This document shows, piece after piece, positions 1 through 9,968 of a DNA stretch of 64,000 bases (within the stretch, counting starts at the first letter, position 1; each line of letters opens with the position of its first letter). The position numbers and the translations under genes were made by a program. Source of the stretch: CAYMZZ01 sp046297935 (GTDB lineage Bacteria > Bacteroidota > Bacteroidia > Chitinophagales > Chitinophagaceae); NCBI GenBank assembly GCA_046297935.1, contig JBKBHA010000001.1:310001-374000 (forward strand), in the 5' to 3' direction. Below the pieces are notes generated by a model that ran no database searches, had not been told where the DNA came from, and worked only from the letters and a program-made list of their open reading frames with translations.

Positions 1-2811
1 AGCCAGGTACCTACAGAAGTAGTACAGGCGGGTATTTCCACACAAAAAGTACAGAACAGTATCATCATGTTTGTGGCGCTTTCGGCCGACGACAGCAGCC
101 GTTATGATGAACTGTTTCTCGAAAATTATATCAAAACCAACCTTATCCCGCAGGTACAACGTGTACCGGGTGTGGGACAGGCACTGGTATTTGGTACCAA
201 GGATTATTCCATGCGTATCTGGTTGCAGCCCGACCGGCTGGCTGCCTACGGACTTACTCCGCAGGACGTGACGCAGGCGATTCGCGATCAGAACCTGGAA
301 GCAGCTCCCGGGCGCCTGGGACAAAACAGTCCCCAGACATTTGAGTATGTGTTGAAATACAAAGGAAAGCTGAACCAGAATGAAGAGTATGAAAACATGA
401 TCATTCGCGCCAACAACGACGGATCGATACTGCGGTTGAAAGATGTGGCGCGTGTGGAGTTTGGTTCTTATACCTACTCTTCCAACAGTCGGATGGATGG
501 GAAACCGGTATCGGGTTTCGCTGTATTTCAAACAGCAGGATCTAATGCCAACGATATCCTGACCGATGTGGAACAGCTCTTAAAGGATTTTGAAAAAACA
601 TTGCCGCAGGGTGTTCATACCACGGTGATGTACAATTCTAAAGATTTTCTGGATGAATCAATTTACCAGGTACGGGAAACGCTGGTCATTGCCTTTTTGC
701 TGGTGTTTCTCATGGTGTATTTATTTCTGCAGGATTTTCGGTCTACCATCATTCCGGCCATTGCAGTGCCTGTGGCAATTATCGGTACGTTCTTTTTTCT
801 ACAGCTCTTTGGCTTTTCGCTCAACCTGCTTACCCTTTTTGCGTTGGTGCTGGCAATTGGTATTGTAGTAGATGATGCCATTGTGGTGGTGGAAGCCGTA
901 CACTCGAAAATGGAACGAACGAAATTATCGGCACGAGCCGCTACCGTTCAATCGATGCGGGAAATATCGGGAGCAATTATCTCGATTACCCTCGTAATGG
1001 CGGCGGTGTTTATTCCGGTTGGTTTCATGGAAGGTCCCGCAGGTGTTTTCTATAAACAATTTGCCTTTACACTGGCTATTGCGATCCTGATTTCCGCGGT
1101 GAACGCGTTGACGCTTAGTCCGGCTCTCTGTGCACTGTTTCTGAAGAATCCTCATGCAGAAGAAGGCGAACACCATAAAAAAGGTATAGGAAGCAGGTTC
1201 TTCCGAGCGTTTAACGCAGGGTTTCAGTCGATGACGCAGCGATATATTGGTGGCTTGAAATTTCTGTTTCGGCATAAATGGGTTGCCATCAGTGGGCTGG
1301 CCTTAATAACCGCCGTGAGCTTCTGGCTGGTGAAGACATCGCCAACCGGGTTTATTCCAACCGAAGATCAGGGCTTTGTGCTGTATGCGGTGAATACGCC
1401 TCCTGGTAGTTCACTGGAACGCACCCATCGGGCAACCAAAGCTATTGATAGTATCATTGCTGCAGAACCGTCGAATGGTCACCTGTATGTGATCGATGGT
1501 CTGAACTTTATCAGCAATGCGAATGCGTCGCCTTACGCAGCAGGTTTCATGCGCCTGAAAGATCATGATGAACGCGGAGCAGTCACCAATCCGGATGAAA
1601 TTGCGGGTATGCTCACGCAGAAAGTGTCGGCTGTAAAAGATGCGAGCACCTTCTTTTTCAACTTCCCTACCGTGCCCGGCTTCGGAAACGTGAGTGGTTT
1701 TGAATTCATGCTGCAGGATCGCAGCAACGGGTCGCTCGAGCAATTGGGTAATACAGCGTGGGGCTTCATCGGTGCGTTAATGCAACGTAAAGAAATAGCT
1801 TTTGCGTTTACCACTTTCGCAGCAGGCAATCCCCAATACGAAATTGAAGTTGACAACGTAAAGGCGCAGCAGTTGGGTGTGTCGGTTCGCGATTTGATGG
1901 AAACTCTGCAGGTGTATTATGGAAGTAGCTTTGTGTCAGACTTCAACCGTTTTGGAAAATATTATCGGGTAATGGCACAGGCCGATGCATCCTATCGTGC
2001 CGATGAGAGTTCACTTGGCGGCATTTTCGTGCGAAATGCACAGGGTGAAATGGTTCCGGCTTCTACGCTCGTTCGCCTGAAAAAGGTGTTTGGTCCCGAA
2101 ACGGTAACCCGCAATAACCTTTTCAATGCGGTTACCATTAACGGACAACCCAATCCCGGTTTCAGTACAGGCGATGCGATACGCGCCATTGAAGAAACGG
2201 CTGCCCAGGTGCTGCCACGTGGATATGCCTATGAGTGGACTGGTGTAACAAGGGAAGAGATCAATACAGGCGATCAGACTGCCTTCATCTTTTTGCTGAG
2301 TGTAATTTTTGTGTTCTTCCTGCTGGCAGCACAATACGAAAGCTATGTGCTTCCCCTTGCAGTTATCCTGACGGTACCAACCGGTATATTGGGTGTGTTT
2401 GGGTTTATCAACCTGTTTGGTATTGAAAACAACATCTATGTGCAGATTGGTCTGATCATGCTGGTGGGACTGCTGGCGAAAAATGCGATCCTGATTGTGG
2501 AATATGCCGTACAACGGCGAAGAGCCGGTATGTCGCTGATAGAATCTGCACTGGAGGCTTCAAAACTTCGTTTACGTCCCATTCTGATGACTTCCTTTGC
2601 ATTTATCGTTGGCCTGTTGCCGCTTACATGGGCCACCGGCGGTAGCGCACTCGGTAACCGGTCTATCGGCACTGGTGCGGTAGGTGGAATGTTGTCGGGT
2701 GTTATATTGGGCATATTCATCATTCCGGTGCTGTTTGTCATCTTTCAGTACCTGCACGAAAAAGTATCGCGAAAAAAAGAACAGGAACAGATACCTGACC
2801 TGGCTGAGTAA
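1..2811 (+). CDS. RND efflux transporter inner-membrane permease (HAE1/AcrB type), 5' end outside window
   Basis: The reading frame is open from the first base, so the N-terminus lies upstream; 936 residues are visible against about 1040 for the family. It is the proton-driven pump subunit of a tripartite drug or solvent exporter. Visible are the periplasmic pore domain, a TM4 motif GIVVDDAIVVVEAV near visible residues 286-299 with the paired proton-relay Asp residues, and the second membrane block ending in a basic tail (RKKEQEQ). The outer membrane factor follows after 21 bp, so the two are co-transcribed; a periplasmic adaptor gene is expected just upstream. The substrate cannot be told from sequence. 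The first ATG at 67 is internal, since the preceding residues match the family. Confidence 0.96.
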   Translation, partial: SQVPTEVVQAGISTQKVQNSIIMFVALSADDSSRYDELFLENYIKTNLIPQVQRVPGVGQALVFGTKDYSMRIWLQPDRLAAYGLTPQDVTQAIRDQNLEAAPGRLGQNSPQTFEYVLKYKGKLNQNEEYENMIIRANNDGSILRLKDVARVEFGSYTYSSNSRMDGKPVSGFAVFQTAGSNANDILTDVEQLLKDFEKTLPQGVHTTVMYNSKDFLDESIYQVRETLVIAFLLVFLMVYLFLQDFRSTIIPAIAVPVAIIGTFFFLQLFGFSLNLLTLFALVLAIGIVVDDAIVVVEAVHSKMERTKLSARAATVQSMREISGAIISITLVMAAVFIPVGFMEGPAGVFYKQFAFTLAIAILISAVNALTLSPALCALFLKNPHAEEGEHHKKGIGSRFFRAFNAGFQSMTQRYIGGLKFLFRHKWVAISGLALITAVSFWLVKTSPTGFIPTEDQGFVLYAVNTPPGSSLERTHRATKAIDSIIAAEPSNGHLYVIDGLNFISNANASPYAAGFMRLKDHDERGAVTNPDEIAGMLTQKVSAVKDASTFFFNFPTVPGFGNVSGFEFMLQDRSNGSLEQLGNTAWGFIGALMQRKEIAFAFTTFAAGNPQYEIEVDNVKAQQLGVSVRDLMETLQVYYGSSFVSDFNRFGKYYRVMAQADASYRADESSLGGIFVRNAQGEMVPASTLVRLKKVFGPETVTRNNLFNAVTINGQPNPGFSTGDAIRAIEETAAQVLPRGYAYEWTGVTREEINTGDQTAFIFLLSVIFVFFLLAAQYESYVLPLAVILTVPTGILGVFGFINLFGIENNIYVQIGLIMLVGLLAKNAILIVEYAVQRRRAGMSLIESALEASKLRLRPILMTSFAFIVGLLPLTWATGGSALGNRSIGTGAVGGMLSGVILGIFIIPVLFVIFQYLHEKVSRKKEQEQIPDLAE

Positions 2812-2832
2812 CAAAACCAAAATCAAGAGATC

Positions 2833-4254
2833 ATGAAATTTTCGTTTCGTATAATAGTTGGCATGCTGGCGCTATCATTGCTGGTCAGCTCCTGCCGACT
2901 CGGGAAGGAATATCAGCGACCAACAGTTGAAACACCTGCTGCCTTTCCGGGATCAGATGGCGTTGACAGTAGCAGCCTTGCTGATCTTTCGTGGAAAGAG
3001 TTTTTTAAAGACCCCCTTTTACAGAATCTGATTGACTCAGGCTTAAGATTTAACCAGGACTGGCTGGTGGCACTGAACCGAATGGCGATTGCAGAAAGGC
3101 AAATGATTCAGGGCCGCCGCCTGCAATTGCCGGAGGCCAGCTTGAATGTGACTGGAAATATATCGCGACCGTCCGACAACAGCCTGAATGGAATTAGTCT
3201 GAATCAGTTTCTGGGCCAGAGTTATCTGGAGAATTACAATGCCGCCCTCAACATTTCATGGGAAGCAGATATTTGGGGCAAGCTGCGTGGACAAAAGCAA
3301 AATGCCATGCTTGGCTACCTACAATCTGCAGAAGCAGTGCGTGCATTTCAGACCAGATTGGTAGCCGATATCGCGCAGGCATATTTCAATTTGTTGATGC
3401 TCGATGAACAATTGGCTATTTCGCGGAATAATCTGACGTTGACAGATAGTTTTTACCGCGCAACCCAAATGTTGATGGAAGCAGGTCTGACCCATTCACT
3501 TGCTGTGCAACAGGCGGCTGCGCAGCGTGAAGCTACTGCTGCGTTGATACCAGAGTTGGAAGCGGCCATTGCTGTACAGGAAAATTCTTTGCAGTGGCTG
3601 ACAGGCGCATTGCCTGGCACAGTTACCAGGGCCGGTCAGTCGACCTACCTGGCTACCGATCAGGAATTGAAAGCCGGATTGCCAGCCGCCCTGCTCGCCC
3701 GTCGGCCCGACGTGCGCTCCGCGGAACTGAGCCTCCGCATGGCGAATAACGAAGTGGGAATAGCGCAGGCAAACATGTATCCGGCTCTGAACATCACCGC
3801 CGGTGCGGGCCTGGAGTCGTTTAAAGCCAGCAACTGGTTCAGTATTCCCAATTCGCTGTTTGGTTTAGCTGCCGGCGGACTGGTGCAACCTCTTTTCAAG
3901 CGGAGAGCTTTGCGCACCCAATTTGAAATTGCCAAGCTCGAGCGAGAGCAGGCCGTAATTCGTTTCCGTCAGTCAGTACTGCAGGCAACCATGGAAGTTT
4001 ACAATGCCCTGGTGCAGGTAGAGAAACTGGCTGATCAGCAGTCACGCATTTCGGCCCAGGCCGACACGCTGCGACGGGCAGTTGGAAGTGCGCAATACCT
4101 GTTTCGAAGCGATATGGCCAGTTATCTGGATGTGATAACCGCTCAGTCGGGTGCATTACAGGCCGAGTTGAACCGGGCCAGCATCCGGCAGCGTCAAAAC
4201 GCAGCCGTGATCGAATTGTATCGTGCTCTTGGTGGCGGATGGGAGAATGAATAA
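2833..4254 (+). CDS. Outer membrane factor lipoprotein, NodT/OprM family (TolC superfamily)
   Basis: 473 residues, normal length for the family. A signal peptide ends in the lipobox LVSSC with lipidated Cys21, followed by the typical RLGKEYQRP start of OprM-like proteins. Two internally similar halves rich in Ala, Gln and Leu form the alpha-barrel (for example the ISWEADIWGKLRGQKQNA and LLARRPDVRSAE stretches). It provides the outer membrane exit duct for the RND permease encoded immediately upstream. The start at 2833 follows the permease stop by 21 bp and gives a complete signal peptide. Confidence 0.95.
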   Translation: MKFSFRIIVGMLALSLLVSSCRLGKEYQRPTVETPAAFPGSDGVDSSSLADLSWKEFFKDPLLQNLIDSGLRFNQDWLVALNRMAIAERQMIQGRRLQLPEASLNVTGNISRPSDNSLNGISLNQFLGQSYLENYNAALNISWEADIWGKLRGQKQNAMLGYLQSAEAVRAFQTRLVADIAQAYFNLLMLDEQLAISRNNLTLTDSFYRATQMLMEAGLTHSLAVQQAAAQREATAALIPELEAAIAVQENSLQWLTGALPGTVTRAGQSTYLATDQELKAGLPAALLARRPDVRSAELSLRMANNEVGIAQANMYPALNITAGAGLESFKASNWFSIPNSLFGLAAGGLVQPLFKRRALRTQFEIAKLEREQAVIRFRQSVLQATMEVYNALVQVEKLADQQSRISAQADTLRRAVGSAQYLFRSDMASYLDVITAQSGALQAELNRASIRQRQNAAVIELYRALGGGWENE

Positions 4255-4278
4255 GCGTGTCGCTTCATTATCTTTTAT

Positions 4279-4446
4279 CCAGAGCACCTCGGCCTTCAGG
4301 TGGCAGGAAAGCCTTTGTGCTCTGGTGTTAGTTTAATCGCAGATCGCAGAGATTTTACGCAGAGTTAGAAGAGATCAGTAAAGAGTTTGTTGCATTTGCA
4401 AGTCTTTAACCTCCTCTCATAGCCCGGCGTATATTCTCTGCGATCT
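4279..4446. repeat. Intergenic inverted repeats downstream of the efflux operon
   Basis: Two nested features fill the gap between the efflux operon and the convergent glycosyltransferase. CCAGAGCAC at 4279-4287 pairs with GTGCTCTGG at 4317-4325. AGATCGCAGAGA at 4341-4352 is a perfect inverted copy of TCTCTGCGATCT at 4435-4446, and a further ACGCAGAG lies at 4357-4364. The cgcagag words recall dispersed intergenic repeats seen in many Bacteroidota genomes. A terminator role is possible but neither hairpin has a clear T tract. Confidence 0.55.
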
Positions 4447-4504
4447 CAACATTTAGCCAGTGCGTGCTTATGCTGAATATAAATAGGTCAGATGGCCGTG
4501 CCGA

Positions 4505-5152
4505 TTAGTTGATGACAGAGTTGCAGATGCTTCCGGCAGTATCACGATAATACAAATAGCCTTCATGATCAATTTGGGCTGTCGGGATTTTTGAAGAAGC
4601 CCGCTCCCAGAATTCACTGTCTTCACTGTAGCAAATGGACTCATTGAAGCCGCCGACGGTTTCAAATACCTCTCTTTTTCCAAAAAAAGTTGCCCCTACC
4701 GTACACTTCGACAAGTGGATTTTTTTTGAACGGTCATTTTTGTCAGGCACAAAGGGATTGCCAATTACCTTGGCACGGCCCTGCAACAACCATATTTCCG
4801 GGTGTTCCTCTAGATATTGCCATCTGGTGCTTAAATAATCCGGCAGATAAGCGTCATCGCTGTCGAGAAAGGCGATATATTTTCCCGCGGCTGCTTTGAT
4901 GCCGGCATTGCGGGACAGCGAAAGTTTTCGATTACTATGGCGCAGGTAGCGGATCCGCCCATCCCTTTTCATGTATTGCTGCAACAGTTGAAAAGTATCG
5001 TCTTCACTTCCGTCGTCGACCAGAATCAATTCTGTATTTTCCAGATGTTGAGATTGGAACGATAGAATGCTGCGTGGCAGGTATTGAGCCCGATTGTAAG
5101 TAGCCAGTACAACCGATACAACAGGGCTACCGCCTTGGTGGACGTGAAGCAT
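4505..5152 (-). CDS. Glycosyltransferase family 2 protein
   Basis: 215 residues with the GT-A fold of GT2 enzymes: the N-terminal PVVSVVLATYNRAQYL strand and loop, the nucleotide-binding LVDDGSEDD motif near residue 45, and the metal-binding LDSDDAYLPDY segment near residue 97. The later EDSEFWERA stretch matches the ED acceptor-side motif. It would transfer a sugar from a nucleotide donor onto a surface polysaccharide or lipid carrier at the cytoplasmic face. It is short, lacking the C-terminal extension or membrane helices of many GT2 proteins, and stands alone, convergent to the efflux operon, so its pathway is not indicated. Confidence 0.9.
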   Translation of the reverse strand: MLHVHQGGSPVVSVVLATYNRAQYLPRSILSFQSQHLENTELILVDDGSEDDTFQLLQQYMKRDGRIRYLRHSNRKLSLSRNAGIKAAAGKYIAFLDSDDAYLPDYLSTRWQYLEEHPEIWLLQGRAKVIGNPFVPDKNDRSKKIHLSKCTVGATFFGKREVFETVGGFNESICYSEDSEFWERASSKIPTAQIDHEGYLYYRDTAGSICNSVIN

Positions 5153-5493
5153 AGGATGGCCGAAGGCATTTGATTCTTACTGTTATCGGCTACGAGAATT
5201 AAAGTCATCAGGAGGCGCCATCCATTTTGTTCAATCCTTCACTAAAGGAGGGTTACAGGATATAGGCTTCGGTTACTTTGTGTGGACAGGGACATGTCAG
5301 GTTCGCTACGTTTGCCACTGCCGGAGTACCAGCTAATTAGCAGCATATGGAAAGGATGTCTTTCCATGAGTATGAATTGGTTTTGGGTGTATCTTGAAGG
5401 CCTTCAGGCGGCGCGGCGAAAACAGCCAGACATAATGGAGCCATTTTGCCGCAGGCGAGTCCGCAAACCGGCTTCGTGTAATCAAACAACAGC
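5153..5493. other. 341-bp gap with no convincing gene; one short hairpin
   Basis: The gap separates the start of the glycosyltransferase from the start of the GH3 gene, so it should hold divergent promoters, but I see no exact TAnnTTTG element. A perfect 8-bp stem lies at 5347-5354/5360-5367 (ATGGAAAG, loop GATGT, CTTTCCAT). A 71-codon open frame across 5282-5497 has no recognisable composition and overlaps the GH3 start, so I do not call it. Confidence 0.5.
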
Positions 5494-7680
5494 ATGAAAA
5501 GAATCGTTTTTATTTCAAGCCTTTTATTCATTTTTTCTCCTGACAGTTTTCAGCTTGTGGCGCAACAGCCCGCTTTTCGCAATTCCGGTTTGCCGGTTGA
5601 AGTCCGCATCAATGATTTATTGAGCCATCTGACTGTTGAAGAAAAGATAGGCTTGATGGGTTACAACAGCCGCCCGATTGATCGATTGGGAATACCCGCT
5701 TACAACTGGTGGAATGAAGCACTACACGGAGTAGCCAGGGCCGGGGAGGCTACCGTATTTCCACAGGCCATTGGCATGGCTGCCAGCTTCAACGACAGTT
5801 TACTGCATGCGGTAGCTGACATAATTTCTACTGAAGCCAGGGCGAAATACAATCTCTCCACCGCAAAGGGCCGCCATCTTCAGTATATGGGACTCAGTTT
5901 CTGGTCGCCCAATATCAATATATTTCGCGATCCGCGCTGGGGTCGTGGACAAGAGACTTATGGTGAAGACCCCTATCTGACTTCCCGAATGGGGGCCGCG
6001 TTCGTGAGCGGTTTACAGGGCAACGACCCACGTTATTTGAAGGTGGCAGCTGCGGCCAAGCATCTGGCAGTTCATAGCGGTCCTGAAGCTGGCAGGCACT
6101 CATTTAATTCGGTAGTCGATGAAAAAGATTTGCGCGAAACATATCTATATGCTTTCAGGAAGCTGGTTGATGCAGGCGTTGAGTCGGTCATGTGCGCTTA
6201 CAATCGCCTCAATGGCGAACCCTGCTGTGCCAGCCCCAATTTGCTCCAACATATCTTGAGAGAAGAATGGGGATTTAAGGGCCATTTCGTGACCGACTGT
6301 GGCGCCATAGATGATATGGTTAATTTTCACAAGTACTACGCCACTGAAGTGGAGGCAGCCGCTGCATCTTTAAAGGCGGGCGTAAGCCTCGACTGCTCCA
6401 GCCTTTATCAGCGCAACCTGAAAGCAGCTCTCGATAAAGGATTGATTACTGAACAAGAGCTTAACAACGGTCTTCGCGATTTATTGCGCACACAGTTTAA
6501 GCTGGGGATGTATGATGCTGCTACCGACAATCCTTTTTCTGGCCTGGGTGCTGAATCGGTTAATAATCCGCAGCAGGTGGCATTGGCAAGAAAGGCAGCA
6601 CAACAATCTATGGTGCTGTTGAAAAATGCAGCCTTGCGCGGATCTGATAAACCCATCCTTCCTTTGTCGACGGAAAAATACGGGAGTATAATGGTTCTTG
6701 GACCCAATGCCGGTGCGCTGGATCCGATGCTCGCCAACTATCATGGTATTTCCGGCAACATCGTCACTTTTGCCGAAGGCATTGCTGAAGCGGCCGGACC
6801 TGCCGTTGCTGTGCAATACGATCAGGGTAGCGATTTTTCCGACACGGTACATTTTGGTGGTATTTGGGCAGCTGGCGAAAGCGATATCACCATTGCCGTT
6901 ATAGGGCTTACACCTGTGTACGAAGGTGAAGAGGGCGATGCCTTTTTGTCGGCAAGCGGAGGCGATAAACTCACACTTGATCTGCCGGCGGCACATATTG
7001 CCCTGCTAAAAGCGTTACGTAAAAAAAATAAGCCAGTTATTGCAGTAGTCACCGCGGGCAGCAATGTGGATATTTCTGCAATTGAGCCTTATGCCGACGC
7101 TATCATCCTGGCCTGGTATCCGGGCGAGCAGGGCGGACATGCGCTGGCCGACATCATTTTTGGGAAAGTATCGCCTGCTGGTCGCCTGCCCGTTACGTTC
7201 TATAATAATTTTGCTGAATTGCCCGACTACGCTAACTATAATATGAAGGGGCGCACCTATCGATATTATCAGGGAAAACTGCAGTACCCCTTCGGATATG
7301 GACTCAGCTATTCTAGTTTTGCCTATCAATGGAAGCAATTGCCTGCAACTGTGAAAAAATCAACCGACACGCTCCGCTTCTCCATTGTTGTAGAAAACAC
7401 GGGATCGATGGATGCCGATGAGGTGGCCCAGGTATATATTCGCTATCCAAACCTTGAGCGGATGCCACTGAAAGAACTGAAATCATTCAAGCGGGTACAC
7501 ATTTTAAAAGGGCAACAAAAGCTGATTGAGTGGGCTGTGCCCATCGAGGAGTTGAAAAAATGGGACCTCTCGAAAGGCCAATGGAAGCTATATCCGGGTG
7601 AATATGGTATCCAGATTGGCGGAAGCTCGGTGCACGTGGCGCTCAGTCATTCTTTTCAAATAAGTACAAGAGTTAAATGA
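5494..7680 (+). CDS. Glycoside hydrolase family 3 (beta-xylosidase/beta-glucosidase-like)
   Basis: 728 residues, with a Sec signal ending near VAQQ, so periplasmic or exported. The order is the classical GH3 one: TIM barrel (GIPAYNWWNEALHG, RDPRWGRGQETYGEDPYL, AKHLAVHSGPE), then the alpha/beta sandwich (MVLLKN near residue 370, EGEEGD carrying a candidate acid/base), then a fibronectin-III-like C-terminus (YPFGYGLSYSSF onward). The likely nucleophile is Asp268 in GHFVTDCGA. The NWWNEALHG form is typical of the xylosidase-like branch. It releases terminal beta-linked sugars. The stop overlaps the GH92 start by ATGA, so the two are translationally coupled. Confidence 0.95.
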   Translation: MKRIVFISSLLFIFSPDSFQLVAQQPAFRNSGLPVEVRINDLLSHLTVEEKIGLMGYNSRPIDRLGIPAYNWWNEALHGVARAGEATVFPQAIGMAASFNDSLLHAVADIISTEARAKYNLSTAKGRHLQYMGLSFWSPNINIFRDPRWGRGQETYGEDPYLTSRMGAAFVSGLQGNDPRYLKVAAAAKHLAVHSGPEAGRHSFNSVVDEKDLRETYLYAFRKLVDAGVESVMCAYNRLNGEPCCASPNLLQHILREEWGFKGHFVTDCGAIDDMVNFHKYYATEVEAAAASLKAGVSLDCSSLYQRNLKAALDKGLITEQELNNGLRDLLRTQFKLGMYDAATDNPFSGLGAESVNNPQQVALARKAAQQSMVLLKNAALRGSDKPILPLSTEKYGSIMVLGPNAGALDPMLANYHGISGNIVTFAEGIAEAAGPAVAVQYDQGSDFSDTVHFGGIWAAGESDITIAVIGLTPVYEGEEGDAFLSASGGDKLTLDLPAAHIALLKALRKKNKPVIAVVTAGSNVDISAIEPYADAIILAWYPGEQGGHALADIIFGKVSPAGRLPVTFYNNFAELPDYANYNMKGRTYRYYQGKLQYPFGYGLSYSSFAYQWKQLPATVKKSTDTLRFSIVVENTGSMDADEVAQVYIRYPNLERMPLKELKSFKRVHILKGQQKLIEWAVPIEELKKWDLSKGQWKLYPGEYGIQIGGSSVHVALSHSFQISTRVK

Positions 7681-9953
7681 TACATCGAGGTAAACGAAGG
7701 ACAGTAGCAGCATGCGCAATTGCTATGTTGGTCATGAGTTGTAATCAGCAAGTGCCGGAAAATGAAAACCTGACCCGCTGGGTCGATCCATTCATAGGTA
7801 CAGGTTTCCATGGTCATGTTTTCCTTGGAGCGAATGTACCTTTTGGGGCGGTACAACTTGGACCAGTGAACCGAACAGAAGGCTGGGACTGGTGTTCAGG
7901 CTACCATATCTCTGATTCTACTATTATTGGCTTTTCGCATACCCGCTTAAGTGGTACAGGGATTGGCGAACTGGGCGATGTACTGGTTATGCCTTTGACA
8001 GGTCAGGTTCAGCCATACAAAGGACAGCCGGGTGTAGATGAAAAAGGATACTACTCTGTTTTTTCGCATAGCCGTGAAAAAGCGGTGCCGGGTTACTATT
8101 CCGTTTGGCTGGATCGTTATCAGGTACAGGCAGAGCTGACTGCTACTGAACGTGTAGGGTTGCACCGCTATCAATTTCCGGAAAAAGACAGTGCTCAGCT
8201 TATTTTTGATTTGAGAGAAGGAGTGGGTTGGGACCTGGCAACCGAGACCTATGTCGAACTGGTAAGTGATACGGTGCTTCAGGGCTATCGCTACTCAACC
8301 GGCTGGGCCCGCGATCAGCGGGTTTTCTTTCATGCTGTACTTTCAACGCCGATGTTGTCGGCACAGCTTTATGACAGCACTGCAATTCAAACGGGAAGGG
8401 ATCATAAGGGCAGATTTACGAAGACAGTTCTGAATTTCGGTCCTTTGAGCGAGGCGTTGGAGTTAAAAGTCGGCATTTCGCCTGTGAGTATGGAAAATGC
8501 CGCAGCCAATATCAATGCCGAAGCTCCTGGTTGGAACTTTGATCAGGTTCGGAAGATGGCCGGTGACAGTTGGAATCGGGAATTAAATAAAATTCAAATT
8601 GAGAGCAGCGACAGTTCCGTTTTGCGAACATTCTATACCGCGCTCTATCATACCATGTTTGCACCGAGCCTGTTCAATGATCATTCAGGCGATTACCGGG
8701 GTACTGATAAGAAAGTATATCCGAAGGCCGGTTTTAATAACTACACGGTGTTTTCGCTTTGGGATACTTATCGGGCAGCGAATCCGCTGTATACGCTGAT
8801 TCAACCTGAGCGCGTACCCGACATGATGGCGTCGATGCTTGCGATTTTTGAGCAGCAGGGGAAACTGCCCGTATGGCACCTGGCGGGTAACGAAACCAAT
8901 ACGATGCCAGGCAACAGCGCTACGCAGGTGTTGGCAGATGCCTGGTTGAAAGGATTAATTAACCCGGCCGACAGTATCCGGGTTTGGTCGGCGCTGTACC
9001 ATACTGCCATGGGCGATACCCGTGGGTTGAATTACATCAAACAGCTTGGCTTTATACCCGCCGACAGCATGATTGAATCGGCCGCCATGGCCCTTGAGTA
9101 CGCCATTGCCGACGACGCGATTGCACAAACTGCTCTGCAAATGAGTAAGAAGGGCGATTACGATTACTTTTTGCAACGCTCTCGCCAATATCGGCAATAC
9201 TTCGATAGCAGCTCAGGATTTATGCGTGGCCGGGTGGCCGCCGACAAATGGCGAACTCCGTTTAGTCCCTTTGAAGCACGACATATGAAAGATGATTTTT
9301 GCGAAGGCAATTCCTGGCAATATACCTGGCTGGTGCCACAGGATGTAGAAGGGCTTATTGAAAAAATGGGAGGAGAGAACAAATTTGCTGAGCGTCTCGA
9401 CTCCTTGTTTACTGTGGAAGGCGAAATGGGAGAACATGCTTCGGCCGACATTACCGGATTAATTGGACAATATGCCCATGGCAACGAACCCAGTCATCAT
9501 ATTGCTTATTTGTACACCTATGCCGGGCGACCCTGGCGTACGGCTGAACGGGTACGTTATATCCTGAATAATATGTACAGTGACAAACCCGAGGGACTTT
9601 CTGGGAATGAAGACGCTGGCCAGATGTCGGCCTGGTATATTTTATCCTCCCTTGGCCTGTACCAGGTACAACCCGCGGGCGGGTTGTTTGTACTGGGATC
9701 GCCGCTGCTGACTAAGGCTCGATTGAATATGGGAGGTGATCGTTTTTTGCAGATCAGAACAGATGATAACAGCGATGTCAACATATATGTGCAGAAAGTG
9801 ACCTGGCGTGGCCAGCCACTCAAACGGTCTTACCTCCTGTACCGGGAACTGGCAGAAGGCGGTGAACTGGTGTTTCATATGGGGCCCCGACCTTCAGAAA
9901 CCTGGGCTGTTGCAAAGGAAGATCGACCTTATTCAATATTGAATAGACACTGA
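7677..9953 (+). CDS. Glycoside hydrolase family 92 alpha-mannosidase, lipoprotein
   Basis: 758 residues; the lipobox VMSC gives lipidated Cys22, so the enzyme is membrane-anchored. GH92 enzymes are calcium-dependent exo-alpha-mannosidases that trim high-mannose N-glycans and yeast mannan. The N-terminal sandwich shows VDPFIGTGFHGHVFLGANVPFG and the catalytic (alpha/alpha)6 domain shows WDTYRAANPL, WHLAGNETNTMPG and GNEDAGQMSAWYILSSLG, all family signatures. It overlaps the GH3 stop by 4 bp and is followed 15 bp later by the GH125 gene, forming an alpha-mannoside degradation operon. Confidence 0.95.
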   Translation: MIHRGKRRTVAACAIAMLVMSCNQQVPENENLTRWVDPFIGTGFHGHVFLGANVPFGAVQLGPVNRTEGWDWCSGYHISDSTIIGFSHTRLSGTGIGELGDVLVMPLTGQVQPYKGQPGVDEKGYYSVFSHSREKAVPGYYSVWLDRYQVQAELTATERVGLHRYQFPEKDSAQLIFDLREGVGWDLATETYVELVSDTVLQGYRYSTGWARDQRVFFHAVLSTPMLSAQLYDSTAIQTGRDHKGRFTKTVLNFGPLSEALELKVGISPVSMENAAANINAEAPGWNFDQVRKMAGDSWNRELNKIQIESSDSSVLRTFYTALYHTMFAPSLFNDHSGDYRGTDKKVYPKAGFNNYTVFSLWDTYRAANPLYTLIQPERVPDMMASMLAIFEQQGKLPVWHLAGNETNTMPGNSATQVLADAWLKGLINPADSIRVWSALYHTAMGDTRGLNYIKQLGFIPADSMIESAAMALEYAIADDAIAQTALQMSKKGDYDYFLQRSRQYRQYFDSSSGFMRGRVAADKWRTPFSPFEARHMKDDFCEGNSWQYTWLVPQDVEGLIEKMGGENKFAERLDSLFTVEGEMGEHASADITGLIGQYAHGNEPSHHIAYLYTYAGRPWRTAERVRYILNNMYSDKPEGLSGNEDAGQMSAWYILSSLGLYQVQPAGGLFVLGSPLLTKARLNMGGDRFLQIRTDDNSDVNIYVQKVTWRGQPLKRSYLLYRELAEGGELVFHMGPRPSETWAVAKEDRPYSILNRH

Positions 9954-9968
9954 ACAAACTGTTTTATT

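Noticed and set aside
5282..5497. 71-codon open frame before the GH3 gene
   Set aside because: No recognisable motif, composition unlike neighbours, and it overlaps the GH3 start; likely chance.
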